NCBI RefSeq assembly: GCF_000204055.1
Contig: NW_006768854.1
Coordinates: forward strand, 129,831-193,830
Direction of reading: 5' to 3'
Length of the DNA: 64,000 nucleotides
Source of the DNA: Melampsora larici-populina 98AG31
Lineage: Eukaryota > Basidiomycota > Pucciniomycetes > Pucciniales > Melampsoraceae
A program made the translations under genes and the position numbers. Every line of letters begins with the position of its first letter. The first letter of the stretch is position 1. The notes under the pieces were generated by a model that did no database searches, was not told the DNA's origin, and was given only the letters and a program-made list of their open reading frames with translations. Shown here in pieces: positions 22,418 to 34,561 of the stretch.

Positions 22418-24307
22418 CTAATCCACGTGGTACCCACCATTAAATTCAATTAAGAATAAACTGACCCCCAGAGAACGCACATGAGGAGCAGCATCCAAGT
22501 AGTACCCACGAACGCCGGTTGGCATTGTCGGGATGAAGGTCAACCAAAGGGGAATTTCCCGGAGTGGGAACGGATGGGATAGAGGAAAATTTGACGTAGG
22601 AGCACACGGGGTAGAGGGGGAAGTCAATCGTAAGTAAATTACTCCATAGCCACCCGCCTTCCCATTTAGACCGTGCTTACCAATTGTTTCTTTCCCATTT
22701 TTTTTGCCTTTACCCTGGTTCCTACCACTTCTGTACGAAGCCCCTGCTTGTTTATTCACGTGCTGTTGTCCTTGAGCTAGCCAGCCCTGGGTCGAGGAAC
22801 CAGTAAAATTAGGTTGCGCTACGTGATTCAAAGGACCAGCATAATTGGAATGGCCAGAAAAATTCGAAGGACTCGCTTGGATCCAAGGGCCCGTAGCATA
22901 GCTGGGGGCAAAGGGTTGTGGGACATAAGGTACGTTTGGGATTTCAGCTAGACTTGGACCTCTGCCCCGATTCCCCCCCCTTTGTCTCTTCTGACCCCAG
23001 CCTCTGCTATTATCTCCTCCGTAACCCTTCCCCTTCCAGGACCAGTCGTCTTTTGGCTTAGGTGGTTCCACTGGTTGGCCTGTCCTAAAGTCGTGTCCAA
23101 ACTTAGGTTGCCCAGGGGTGTACGGGCTCTCTTCATACATAAGATCTCGTGCAGAATCCGCCTCCCATCTCGCTACCATAGCCGCTTCCTCCTGTAAACC
23201 TTCCGGTAAGACCACATTCTCTACCTTCTTCCCCTTCTTTCCTTTCTTCTTCTTATGATAGATCACTCCTGATCGGTTCCTGCAGATCACACTCCTAATC
23301 GCTAAGTGATATCTAAGTCCTACCATCCAGCATTTGTGTTTAATCATAAGGTTACTGACTGTCGCTTTGTGCTCTGAGATGTAAGCCGCATAGGCCTTGT
23401 GGCGGTACAGTTTGTTTGCGTATCTTGCTTCTAGGTCGCATTCAAGTATGAATTCGCCATAACCCATCCTACGTTCCAGTTCGACTTCTGAAGTCTCCGG
23501 CCATGGACCATTCCTCTTCTTCGAGTTGAAAGCTCCCGCTGCATGATGAGCTTTGATGTATGAGCGCTTGAATACAGACAGGGGTACATAGCGATTCATC
23601 TTCTTGAAGGCCTTCTGCCATTTCTCTGGCAAGTTCAGAAGATCAAACGTTGATGCCTTCATTCTCTTGAACTTCAGACCTGAGTCTGAGTCTGAGCTAA
23701 TGCTGCTAGAAGAGCTACAGGAACTATCTGAGGAGTCACCTGATGACGAAGAGGATGACGATGAAGAGGAGTTACTCGAAGAGGACAATGAGGAGTCACT
23801 CCCAGTTCCATCTGCTCCGGAACTCAAGCTAGAGGAATCCGAGGAGGGGGAAACTGCGCTGCTTGGTGAGGAAGAATGTAAATTTCTTTTTTCCAGTCTT
23901 TGTTTCTTTTTGGATTTTGCAGAGGATTTATTTCTCGTTTTCCCTTTCCCTTTGGGTTTGCTTGACTTCTCTCCTTTCTTTCTCTTCTTCTCCTTCGACT
24001 TTCCTTCTTTTACTCTATCCTCCTTTGCCAAAACCTCTACCAGTCTATCTCTCAATAGCTTAACAGAATTGATATCTTCTGCTTTGATAGCGTTCGCCAG
24101 TCTATCCAAGATTGCTTCGCTCCCTTCATCAGTGGCTTGCAGGGCGGGTATCTGGGTCTGGGAGGGCTTACCTTCAGGCTTAGGGACTGGGTAAGGATGT
24201 ACAAATTGAATGGGAATAATCAGTACGCCTGTTTTAGTCTGATCTCCATGAATGGTACAAAGATGTTGAATAGACAAGTATAAACCAGATTCAGGTCTCT
24301 GTATCAC
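22418..24307 (-). CDS. DIRS Gag-like protein
   Basis: 629 residues in one frame. Order: an N-terminal part with a helical E-A-I-L-D-R-L-A-N-A-I-K-A-E-D-I-N segment; a Lys-rich tract; a long Ser/Asp low-complexity tract (about residues 150-215); a compact region with R-R-M-G-Y-G-E-F-I-L-E-C-D-L-E-A-R-Y and M-I-K-H-K-C-W; and a Gly/Trp/Gln-rich tail. A basic protein with a low-complexity tract and compact core, located 5' of the reverse transcriptase on the same strand, fits a DIRS Gag. No zinc knuckle is present. The role as structural RNA-binding protein is inferred from position. Confidence 0.6.
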   Translation of the reverse strand: MIQRPESGLYLSIQHLCTIHGDQTKTGVLIIPIQFVHPYPVPKPEGKPSQTQIPALQATDEGSEAILDRLANAIKAEDINSVKLLRDRLVEVLAKEDRVKEGKSKEKKRKKGEKSSKPKGKGKTRNKSSAKSKKKQRLEKRNLHSSSPSSAVSPSSDSSSLSSGADGTGSDSSLSSSSNSSSSSSSSSSGDSSDSSCSSSSSISSDSDSGLKFKRMKASTFDLLNLPEKWQKAFKKMNRYVPLSVFKRSYIKAHHAAGAFNSKKRNGPWPETSEVELERRMGYGEFILECDLEARYANKLYRHKAYAAYISEHKATVSNLMIKHKCWMVGLRYHLAIRSVICRNRSGVIYHKKKKGKKGKKVENVVLPEGLQEEAAMVARWEADSARDLMYEESPYTPGQPKFGHDFRTGQPVEPPKPKDDWSWKGKGYGGDNSRGWGQKRQRGGNRGRGPSLAEIPNVPYVPQPFAPSYATGPWIQASPSNFSGHSNYAGPLNHVAQPNFTGSSTQGWLAQGQQHVNKQAGASYRSGRNQGKGKKNGKETIGKHGLNGKAGGYGVIYLRLTSPSTPCAPTSNFPLSHPFPLREIPLWLTFIPTMPTGVRGYYLDAAPHVRSLGVSLFLIEFNGGYHVD

Positions 24308-24593
24308 TTCTCGTGTCTTACAAGGGATAACATCAAGGTAGGATTTTTAATCTTTAATCTTTTTAGAGCTTCGACAATAATGCATTGGAGCTGATACCAG
24401 TCATTGGCCCTGAGTTCCTGCAGAGGTCGTCTGGGGTAAACCCGCTGGAATATATCATGATTCCCTCAAGGTTGTCTCTGCTACAACAGTAAAGTACTGC
24501 TATGAACTACTCCTGATCGCTGATCTTGGAGAGTATGAAAGTAGGGTGGGGAAAGGAGAGCGAGATGGATGGGGAAAGTTAGGTGTCCACCAT

Positions 24594-24896
24594 CTAGAGG
24601 TTTTGAAAATGTATGTATTTACCAAAGTTATTTTCAATCAACCCCATTAACTCCTCCGCCTCTAATTCACCATTCCCGTATACCAAAGATGATACCAAGA
24701 TTGATGTCTCCTTCTCCTTGCCTTTCTTTGCTTTCTTCAATCCTTTCTTCTTCTTCCTCCCTCTTACCTTCTCCTTGGACCTATCTCTTTCCTCGGTCTC
24801 GGACGACTTGCTGTCACCTTCTGACCCATCCGAATTGGATTTGGAATCCACTAAATCCTCCATTCTGACTGCCTTCGATTGGCTCAAACTAGTCAA
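24594..24896 (-). CDS. Possible 5' exon of the DIRS Gag-like frame
   Basis: 100 residues, Ser/Asp-rich then Lys-rich (R-G-R-K-K-K-K-G-L-K-K-A-K-K-G-K-E-K), then E-A-E-E-L-M-G-L-I-E-N-N-F. A GTAAAT donor follows the Asn-Phe codons near 24622, so it may splice into the 24307 frame. The same composition as the downstream Gag supports this, but the acceptor is not certain. Confidence 0.4.
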   Translation of the reverse strand: MTSLSQSKAVRMEDLVDSKSNSDGSEGDSKSSETEERDRSKEKVRGRKKKKGLKKAKKGKEKETSILVSSLVYGNGELEAEELMGLIENNFGKYIHFQNL

Positions 24897-27498
24897 CGGT
24901 TGGGTGTTTGTAGTTATGGTGAACCTTGGAACTTGTTGAGAAAGGTTGTCTCCTTCTTGCGTCTGGTGCCCTACTTGAGGTGATCAGGACTCGCTCTCTT
25001 CGTTCTCTCTTCTGCTTGTGCTTTCTCCTTCAGGAACTTTGCTAATTTCGCCTCTTCTGCCAACTTTGCTGCTTGAATCATTGGGTGATTGTGGTATTTT
25101 ATTAAGAATGATTTTCTAGCTAATTGTCTCCACATTTAATAGTCTATGTGATGAATACAATGAAACATGTTTTTTCTTTTTAAAAGAAACTAAATATGAG
25201 CTAAAAGAGAATGTGAGAGAGCAAAAAGAAGAGCTTGACGAATTCTCGAGTGCAGTCAAAAAGGGCACAGGGAAGTGAGTAGGAGAAGTGGTAAAAACTT
25301 TCCACTTCTTCTGAGGCGTCCCTCCTCAGCTGACATCTGGCTACCACTCTCCACCTGTCATGCCCGTGAAACTTCAATCTGCACCCGTGAATTCTCTCCC
25401 CTACTAAATGGACTACCCTGTACCTCCGCGAGCTCTGGGAACATGTACAATGTTTGTACTTTCATAGCAGATGTACTGTAACTGTGAGACCTTGATTTGC
25501 ACAGTCAACTTTGTGCTTTGCGGTCAGGTTGTGATTGATACCATGTAGTAGCTGAGAGCTGGTATTATGAAACATTGAGTATGAGTATTTTCAACTGAAT
25601 CAATAACCCAGTTGGCATGGACTAGGATCCTCAATAAAATACCCCAGTTATTTTACTGATGGAATATGCTTGAGATATGCCAATTGATGAGGAATTGTTA
25701 TCTATTAGGTTAGGCGTTTGGGCTTAGGTCAGGATATATGGTAAGGCACTTTTCAGCACAAGTGTACACATGCTCACTTTGGGACTCATTCATCAATTCT
25801 CCTCCAGCTACAACACTGTCTTTTGTTGTTTGCAGTGACTGTGCATGACTACAAGAATGTAATCCAATGCCACAGCCTTAAAGCACAACAGGGCATTTTC
25901 AAAGGTGATACACATGAGGAATGTCATTTATGCTTCATGCTAGAGATATGTATCAACATTGAAATTGGCGATCCAAATAGAATCCCCCAAACAGAATACT
26001 TAAACTATTGTGATATGTCCAGTAAAATCCTAAATAACTACTTGGATCATCCATGATATCATCAGCAACCATTCCTGTGTTGTTGGCCAGACCTTGTCAG
26101 AAGTCCATATTTTACATCAAATCAATAGCCACACCATTGTTTTTTTGTGAAAGGATTTTATATCAATGTAGCTTTGCTTTGTAGATGTGGTCAATCCTTC
26201 CATACATGCCTGGATTTGGATTAATGAATCACAGATACACACTTTGGAATCTTCTGAGATGATGTAGCAACCCTGAGGAGCTGTACCCAATAACATCCTT
26301 TGCTCTTGAATATTGTCCGACTCTGAGTTTACCATAACTCTGGAAGCCCATGGAGGCAGCTATAGATAGTGTTCCAGCATGTCAAGATTAGAACAAGTGC
26401 AACATAAATTAGCAGTGTGGAACCCACAGCCCAATTGTGCCATAGTATCACAAAGACCTTTCTACGGTCAAGGGGATATTGAATAAAATGAACAACAACT
26501 GCTTCCTCCTGGAGCTCATTGATTCAAAGTTGTCAAATTCAAAGGTCTGTTTTGTTTTGTTTTTACTGTGGTTTCTGAAAGTCTTACTTACACAAAAAAG
26601 TGACTTCACATCACACTCTTTCTTTTATTCATTAATCTGATTGTAACTATTCTGGAAATCACAGCACTCCAGACCAATTGTTATTGTCCTGTCTCAAACT
26701 TTGATCTCTCTTTGTCAACCCATGAACTTCAAGATTTTCACAGAAGGCAAAGACAAGATCATATTTACCAAAATCACTGTGTGTTTTATCATCATTATAT
26801 TCAAATCACAACCCTTCATTAGATTGGTTGGTCCATGTGCTACATTGTTTCAAGCATTCAAATGAAATGAAAAAAGGAATTCCCAGCCAAAAATTACAGT
26901 CAATTGAAATCAAACAAAATTATCAAAGGCATAAAGAAAGCAGTAGCAACGTATTTTGATCTATGAGGATTGGAATCATGAACCTCACATAGAATAGATA
27001 AAAAACCCTCTGTTTGTGATTTTGAAGTCCATGTTTTTGGTTCTGTGTATTTGAGTGAACAAGATTGATGTCTGTCTTTGATCTCATGTGGCAGTTAATT
27101 TGATCACACAAACAGCCAGAATTAGAAATATTGAACTCTAACACAATCCAGAGAGTATTTTGTGATGAGTCAAAGTAGAGCCTCACAGAAACTAATGATG
27201 GTCACATGGGGTTTTCATATCTCTTCACTTATGGATCAGAATAATCTATTGAGATTGACTGTGTTTCCATTCTGGGTAAATTCTTTGTAGTTGCAATGAA
27301 TTCAAGATATGATACACAATCAACCAGAAATGAACAAATTATTGAACCAATATATTACCATTGCCCTATTTATTCAAATTTGGATTCCAAAGATCTATTA
27401 TGAAACAAAAATGTAGAAGAATTTGATTTTAAAAAAATCATTATAAGCAGAGATAGAAGGCATTCTATCACAAGAGATGCTACTACACTACGGCAACA
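24897..27498. other. AT-rich stretch, nothing firmly recognised
   Basis: Short frames only, for example 25823-26056 (77 codons, plus). None has a motif I know. This is the presumed interior of the Helitron that ends at 28253; no 5' terminus (A|TC) could be chosen. Confidence 0.35.
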
Positions 27499-27909
27499 AC
27501 GAGTTCAAAACCCAATTGAACCAAATTTTGGTGTCTGGGTTCCAAATTTCCTTGCATTGTGAATTTTGTTTGCAATGCATTTGCAATACATTTGCAAATT
27601 TGCCTCATGTGGTACTCTGTTGGCCCCGTGTATACAGCTCCATCATACAACCCCAATTACAACCATCCAACCATCTTTCCTTTTTCATGCATCCTCAGTC
27701 TTGATCCTCTATACATTGGTGAATCTGTGGTGACTAATGTTGAAAGGAGTTGCTGTTGTATGATGTAGCTGTACATACACAGAGCCAGCAGAGTACCACT
27801 CAAGGAAGATTGGCAAACATGTTGCACACAAGTTGTCAGCAAAATCCACAATTTGAAGAAATTTTGAACCTGGACACCAAAATTTGGCTCAATTAGGTTT
27901 TGAACTGAA
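27499..27909. mobile_element. Foldback MITE, arms about 200 bp
   Basis: The left arm begins AGTTCAAAACCCAATTGA and the right arm is its diverged inverted copy, ending near 27909 with TTTTGAACT. The arms share long blocks, including C-C-A-A-A-T-T-T-T-G-G-T-G-T-C and a GTGGTACTCTG phrase, and the loop is only about 30-40 bp. No target duplication could be fixed. Confidence 0.75.
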
Positions 27910-28226
27910 TGATTCCCGCAGAGCAATATAGATTTTGAACTCATAATTTTGAGGAATTTTTTTCAATAATGATTAGTTGTAAGCTTAAAATTTGACAGGT
28001 CTACTATTGAAATTCACATCCGTGGTTCCCTCAAGTCTTTTCCTCATCTCTGTGTGATATAATTTTTCTCATGATTTGGATTCATTTTATCACTTTTTTC
28101 AAATTACATGTTGAAAGAACTGTACCTTCCAATAGGGTTTTATCTTTCTTGCTTTAGTGATGCTTGAAGTAGCATAGGCTATGACAGCATGTGCGGATTG
28201 ATCTAAGATGAGCCCTTTGTATGAGT
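27910..28226. other. Sequence ahead of the Helitron 3' end
   Basis: No gene. The last 20 bp before the hairpin (GATGAGCCCTTTGTATGAG) resemble the same position in the Helitron copy ending at 57508, so these two belong to one family. Confidence 0.5.
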
Positions 28227-28253
28227 GCGGCACACGCCGCTCAATTTGGCTAG
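28227..28253 (+). mobile_element. Helitron 3' terminus (copy B), inserted in KDZ copy 2
   Basis: Hairpin GCGGCACACGCCGC (28227-28240; stem GCGGC/GCCGC), 9-nt gap, CTAG at 28250-28253, then T. Directly after it, the minus-strand KDZ copy 2 reading frame resumes with codons for G-L-L-S-R-S-K, so the element end lies inside KDZ coding sequence. Confidence 0.65.
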
Positions 28254-31200
28254 TTTACTCCTACTCAACAAACCATCCCAGCGGCGTATCAGTGAATTAA
28301 TTTCTTCAGCTGTTGATCTTGTATGTTGATAGGTTCTTTGCAACAATTGGCCAACACTTGTGTTCCATGTCATCCATGTTCTACAATGCTTCTCACGCAG
28401 ATTATCATGCACTGCTCTTAAGACTGCTACACTGACCTGCCATGTATCTTTTGAAATCCGCTGACCAGGCTGAACCAACTCAATAATCTGCCTTCCGCCA
28501 TCTTCAGAATTATAATCTGTTGATCACAATTTGAATTCAAAATACCATCAGAACAAAAAGCCACACATCCATTAGATGAATGTCTTACCAGTAGTGCACA
28601 ATGCCAGTAACCCATCTAGCTTTTCTTCGGTCTTCAGAGCGTGAAGAACCATTTGCTGAGTCTCCCGTCCAATCCGCCTGAGCTCTTCTTTACAACTTCT
28701 GTGTGGTAAAAATGCTTGTACCTTGAATTGTGCCTGGGTCCACAGCCCACTTCTCAGTCGGATGAGAAAATGCCCCCATATTCCAGAAGACATCTTCAAA
28801 TGGCAACCTTTTTGTTTCCTCGTGTGTTGGACATGGCATGTTACTAAAGGGCTGTGTATTGTTATATGCTGTAACTTGAGTTTGGTAGGAAGTCCATTTT
28901 TGTCGAAAAAGCAACTGATTCTTGTTCATTAATGTTTTTAGATCCTGTTGCACTTTTGTACCTATACCCAAAAGAACAAAAGGATACGTCTCAAAGACAG
29001 CTGGATACAATTCATAATATAGACACGCCTTGACCCTCTTTTTCCCACTTCTTTTGGGTCTCTACTATTCCCACCTTGGCCTCATACAGCTTCATCTTAG
29101 CCAGGCGCACACGTATGAGAGCTTTTTTTATCTATGGAGGTGGCACATAGATAAATTAGCTCTAACTAAGCAACATAGTCACGTGTTACAAGGTTTACTC
29201 ACCAGTAGCTCTCTGAAGATCACGAAACTCAGGGGTTCCCAACTCTTCTGCAATATCAAAAATGGCCTTCTCCATTGCCACGATTGAAGCTGGTAAGGAC
29301 ATGAATCTTTCCATCTCTTCTTCATTCCGGTTTGCCTGCCTCTCCTTCGAAGAAGCTTGAGCTCCTGCCTGAATGATTCATCAAAATCAACATGGCATCA
29401 AAGGCAAAACTTGGAGACTTACTGAGCCTCTTTCACTTCCTCCTCCATGTCAAGTAGCGCAATTAAATGCTTTTCTAATCTCTCTTGAACACCACCTTCT
29501 TCCATTGCTGCCAATTGGCACTCTCTCTGCCGCTCCCACTGACTTGAAAAATATCCGTATGTAAAGCTGATATCTTGAGCCTGCAGCCTTTGTAGGGTGT
29601 TGAAGGATGCCACTAATTTTTCTTCTGTAGTCTTGAGCTTCAATTCAGTTGATCTAGCTGCATGTTTGAAAAAAAGAAACTGTCAATGTGGTTCATCTCA
29701 TTAAATAAAGACCAAACGTACCAGAATTGTTACAGCGAATCTCATTTCCATGACTTGCCTTCAAATCAATGGAGTCAACCCTGTGTTGCTTGGTTGCACA
29801 TCTATTTGGTGCTATCACAGATGAAAGGTCGGACCAAACCCTTTCATTACCTTTACCATCTGTCAATGCCCACCCAATGTTCACCCTTGAATTATATTTC
29901 AGCTGACAAGACCACTGGTGCGCATATGCATGAAAAGCACTGGTTGCAAACTTCAGTCTACCCGCCGTATACGCCTCCTCAAAGTATTTATGCTGTGATG
30001 GTTACTTCTTCGTTTAGAAATGCCACAAATTGACTAATTCACTGCAGAGATCAAAATCTACCTTCTCAACACTCTTCTCCAATGTGCAGCCAATGTCATA
30101 TAAGAGTGCAAAACTTTTTTTGGGTTTCCCCGGCTCCAACGTATCTTCCATAAGTTGATCAACCAAAGCTAATACAAAATACTGCCTGAGAAAAACAACA
30201 GTTGATCCATGAGCACGTATTAATACCTTGGCATGAGAGGAAACTCCCTTACTTCTCACCACTCTGAACTACATTGACAAATTTGAGCACATGATCATGT
30301 CGACAAACCAAACCAATCAACCCAGTTTCATTGCATCCCTTCCAAGTAGACGGTCCACGGCGGTCCAATGCGGCTGTATGGGATGCTGTACATGGATCCT
30401 GCAAATCCTCAAAAATTCAATCAGACTTCCACATCTATTAATCAAGTATACGTGAATATGATTCACATATACATTCACATTTGGAAGTGAAAAAAATAGA
30501 AGACACATACCACAGGTCCTATATCCACTCCTTTTTTGTCAAAACATTCCTTCCATTCATTCAGCTTTCCAGCACCCAGAAATAGTGGAGGATTTTTGAT
30601 CTCTTTCTCCTCATACTCTTGGTGTGCCGCAAGATGACAATGGTGTTGAAAGTTGCCGTCAGCGCAGAATTGATAGTCACACTCTTCTGGCTCTTCATTT
30701 TCCTGAAGAGGTCCAAAACACCTCGGACAATTCATAGCAAGCTGATCCAAAGCTGTGAGAAACAGTGCACATAACACGAGATCTTTCTCTTTCTGTAGCA
30801 TATGTCGATAAGCATCAGTAGCTGAAGAAAATGTCTTTTGCCAAAGTCGAGGCTGAAGTAGTAGTTACAAAACATCAGATGGATTGAAATTTCATTTTGA
30901 AAACTTTGTACTGATTATATTTCCACTCACCTGATTTGATTTTGTCAGTATAAGTGGATTTGCCAGGTCCAGAAATTCATCCAAGCCAAGTGTAAAACCT
31001 TGGGTTCAAACAGTACAGTATTTCCACAAGCTGTAGTGCAACCGGAGTAACCTGATTGAGTAAGCTGTCTCTGGATGTACTGGAGAGCCACCGATATAAC
31101 TCATTCTGATCAGACGGATTTGGTCTAAGGTACAATCACAGAATACTATTTCCTGCTGGTTGCGCTCTGGTAACAAATGTGTAACACAGTGGTTTCTATC

Positions 31201-31725
31201 AACACCGCAGGTCATGGATAGGTTCCAAAAGAACGACAAACCCGGAATATCCACCATGTCAACCTTACAAATCCGTTGGCAACTGATCCCACAGCAACAG
31301 TCTTGGTTGTGATCGGTGTTCCAATTTGAGCTCTTACCCCATTGTGATGTGGCTTGTGACAAGGTCATGTAAGAAATGAATATTTCTGGGTATGCCATCT
31401 TCTAGTTGTTGTGTTCTTTAAGTTTTTTCTTTTTGTAATATGAGCCTTGTACATAATGCGAGAAGGGGATATTTGCGTCCGGTACAAATCCAGGATCAGC
31501 GCCAGCATCCTGATGTTGTGGGAGTATGATATTGAAGTGGTTTTGATCCTGTAACCCGAGATCATGGTGGACTTTGTGATCTATTTGAGCATCCAATTCC
31601 ATCTTGCCTTGGCCTGCCTGCTGGATGCCCTTTTCCATTTCCGCTATACGTTCATTCACATATTGTGAATTGCTAACTGCAAGCTGTGCCACAGTCACCG
31701 CAGACCCTTCAGGTTTCGGTTTCAT
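28254..31725 (-). pseudogene. KDZ-superfamily transposase gene, copy 2 (3' cut, decayed)
   Basis: Reads from ATG at 31725. The first frame (to 31402) is charged and Gln-rich; a shifted frame (31398 on) carries a Cys-rich cluster (C-C-C-G-I-S-C) and V-D-M-V-D-I, then C-D-C-T-L-D-Q-I-R-L-I and Y-I-G-G-S-P, matching the CxC1-like region. The core has C-A-D-G-N-F-Q-H near 30630-30662, S-H-T-A-A near 30370-30395, Y-D-I-G-C-T-L-E near 30075-30110 and T-D-G-K-G-N-E-R-V-W near 29830-29865. In the last motif the usual Gly-Glu-Gly reads Gly-Lys-Gly, a possible loss of an acidic active-site residue. The C-terminal blocks run to 28254, where a Helitron end truncates the frame before the acidic tail seen in copies 3 and 4. 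Probably inactive. Confidence 0.83.
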
Positions 31726-32726
31726 GCGCCTTTTCTTGTTGGATCACCCGCGCCTCCTATAACAAGCGACTACAAAGTCGAAGCAAGAGTGGCACACACC
31801 GTCGACTCTGAATCAAGCGCACAGCCCAGAGCACATCAGATGCACTGAGCTGAATAATTTGTGACATTGAAACAACTCAAATTGAACTTTTTTCAAGTGT
31901 AGATACTATTTCTAATGTTTTAATGCATGTCCCATCAAAGAAGGATTTTACTTTTTCATCTTATCATTACATTTAACCACAAAGGCACTTCAAATACAAA
32001 ACTATGGCAAAAATACACAAGCAAGGTTCCGCAACCATGCAATATTTCCGGGATATTCCACATATTTCATGGTATTCCCAATAAACACCAAACTGTGTTG
32101 TGCCAACTCATGTCAATCAAAGATCCTGTAACCTTGTTACCCAATCCGGCCGCTGTTTGATTTGCTGATCTACATATGGCAAGTTCAATGACGTTGGCCG
32201 GCTTGCTACGACTTCTGATCAGCCTGAGTTATCGTTTTGCGGCGTGATTCTCAAACTCGTTGAGAACAACTGGAGACGGCTTGAGTCACTCAAAAAAAGA
32301 CATCAACTTTCCAACTTGACACGACTTTCAATTCTTTCAACTCTGTTCAAAGCGGTTCAACACTTGTGTTATATTGAGTTTATGTTGTTGAGGAACAAAC
32401 CACAGGTCCAATTTGTTCGAGTTTTGAGCGACAAAGCGATGCTCATCAATATGATCTTGGCTGATTCAATTCAAACGGACCAATTGCTCCATCCGATTCA
32501 ATGTCCTGGTTTTGCTGTTGACTGGGTATACAAGAAAAGGTTCAGGATGAATTTGATCTTATTTCTACAATCTTTAACATGGCGCTCAACACTAGACGAA
32601 TCCAGTTTGACTCTCAGTTACATGAGCAATTTCCTAACAAGACTCACTCAAACCCAAGACTTGAAATCAAATAATCTCATCTTGCCATGGTGCTCAATAG
32701 TGTGGTCAAAGTTTCAGTCGAGCTTA
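31726..32726. other. 5' flank of KDZ copy 2 and an unrecognised 169-codon frame
   Basis: A plus frame at 32244-32753 (169 codons) has no known motif and its end overlaps the MITE that begins at 32727, so it is unlikely to be a real complete gene. The rest is AT-rich without features. Confidence 0.35.
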
Positions 32727-33218
32727 GAGCATCTCCAACGCGCCCCAATCTGAATGACTAAACGTTACGTTTATGTCAAAAACGTAACGTGTACAGGTGT
32801 TATTCAGAAAATCGTCCTCCAGCGCCGAGGGCAAGGTCTCACACCTGGCCCACAGTGCGAACTTGGTTTTTGGGAAATGACACACTCCCATGCTCAGGTC
32901 CGCAAATTTGCGGACCTGGCTGAACAATCTGAAAAGCGATCTCCCATCACCTTTTGGCCAAGCATTGACTAAAATGATTGTCCGTACGTCGAACTTGTTA
33001 CGTATTGTGACAACAACACAGGTAGGTGACTGCTCTCGTCTGGACAAAAAGGGACTTTGGGCTACTTTGGGTGACATGGGTTGGACCTCAAGAGATATTG
33101 AGCATGAAGTTGAGTAGTGCGCTGGAGGGCGCTGTCACTGAATAAAAAATACAGCTGTCCAGCCAAGGAAAAAACTCACCTGTACATGTTTTCGGATTCA
33201 GCAATGTTGGAGATGCTC
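32727..33218. mobile_element. Tourist/Harbinger-like MITE, 492 bp, TTA target duplication
   Basis: Terminal inverted repeats GAGCATCTCCAAC (32727) and GTTGGAGATGCTC (ending 33218). Both sides carry TTA (32724-32726 and 33219-33221). The 3-bp TTA duplication is typical of PIF/Harbinger elements. No transposase frame inside. Confidence 0.85.
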
Positions 33219-33221
33219 TTA

Positions 33222-33816
33222 GTGAATATTCCACCTCGGGGTACCCTATTGAACCACTTGAAGCGTACCATAAAAGTGTACCATACAGCCGCTGCCAGCG
33301 CCCTTCTCCTCATCTCGAATCATCTCACTCATCTCGCCGTCTCGGTGACCAACTTTACACCAACTTCGAGATTTTTTTGAAATTCAAGCATACAACTCAG
33401 CCGTTTAAGGCTTAAGAAGCCCTACGGTATGTAAACATCACATGTCGGTCTCAATCAGTAAGAGACAAGTACCGAGTCACCGACCGATCAATCCCTCAAT
33501 AACTTTGACTCACCTCACCACCACGCAAACTTAGCCACCACCGACCACCACCGACCTTCACCGATCATCATCACAGAAACCAATATAACAGCATCAAGAC
33601 GATCATTACATCAGCAAGTCTGGCTTAACCTCTGACTGGTGCAGAGATTAGCTCAGCTTGTGAACCAGTGAATATTTACAACTGGTGTGTAAACTCATTG
33701 GTTTTGGTGGAAATCGACCTTCGACTCACCTCATCACCACCGATCATCAACTTATCCACATCATCAGCACTTCATCCCACTCTCAGCAACTCCTCTCACC
33801 AGGCCGCGTCAAAAGT
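33222..33816 (+). mobile_element. Orphan 5' end of a KDZ element (promoter region and start)
   Basis: About 595 bp match, in inverted orientation, the 5' region of KDZ copy 3 (51652-52071 plus 53016-53193), from GTGAATATTCCACC to the start of the coding region. The position of the start codon reads AGG instead of ATG at 33801, followed by the same C-C-G-C-G-T codons; similarity fades a few codons later. This copy lacks the 944-bp MITE found in copy 3 and so gives the empty site. It abuts the TTA duplication of the neighbouring MITE. Confidence 0.85.
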
Positions 33817-34540
33817 ATGATTAGAACAGAATTGGTTTCATTGTTTTATCGTTTCTATTGTTGTTAACCACATCTCTATTGCTCGGTTTCTTACTTTGTT
33901 CTGGACCTCGCAGCACAGTTGATTCATCAACCACAAGGGACTCGCACAAGTGTTTGTAGTACTTGAAAAACTCAATTGATCAATTACCCACGATAGTCTT
34001 CAGGACTCGGTGGACTCAATTGAACGTTTTCCTAGGAGTTGGAGGACTTGATTCATTGTTTTCTTACAATGGTTTTCTTGAAAATGCAAGGAATCGAGTA
34101 AACATCTGCTTGTCCAGTCTGATCATTGAGAAGAAAAGGAAACACAGCTTCCCTAACACCTATAACAATAAAGTCACAACATCCAAGCTGTAGCACTTAT
34201 TTGTTTGCTTGATTTTCCCACATTTAGTGGAAGCTCGTTCACTAGGATTAGGAATGATTTGTACTTGATCGACTATTGATCACAAAACATTAGTTCTGAA
34301 TCTTGAAAATCTCGAATAGGTTTACTTAAGGGTCATACTCGCCCGACTTGATACCTTCACAAAGGGTGTTGTCTTGTAGCAAATGGTACTCATAACATAA
34401 GTCTGCATTTCAGGACATTAATGATAATATAAAATAGACAGAAAATTAACTATGCAATGTGTTGATGTAGAAAATTGTTCAGATTTCAAGGAATCAAGTC
34501 ATCACATGAATGTGTGTTCAAAATATGAACTGTAACTTGT
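33817..34540. other. AT-rich stretch, nothing recognised
   Basis: Only a short plus frame (33963-34193) with no motif. No repeats noted. Confidence 0.35.
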
Positions 34541-34561
34541 CAAGCTGTACGGAATGCGAGG

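Noticed and set aside
23604..24194. 196-codon acidic plus-strand frame
   Set aside because: Antisense shadow of the Ser/Lys-rich tract of the Gag-like protein.
32244..32753. 169-codon plus-strand frame
   Set aside because: No motif, and its end runs into the 492-bp MITE, so its length is partly accidental.
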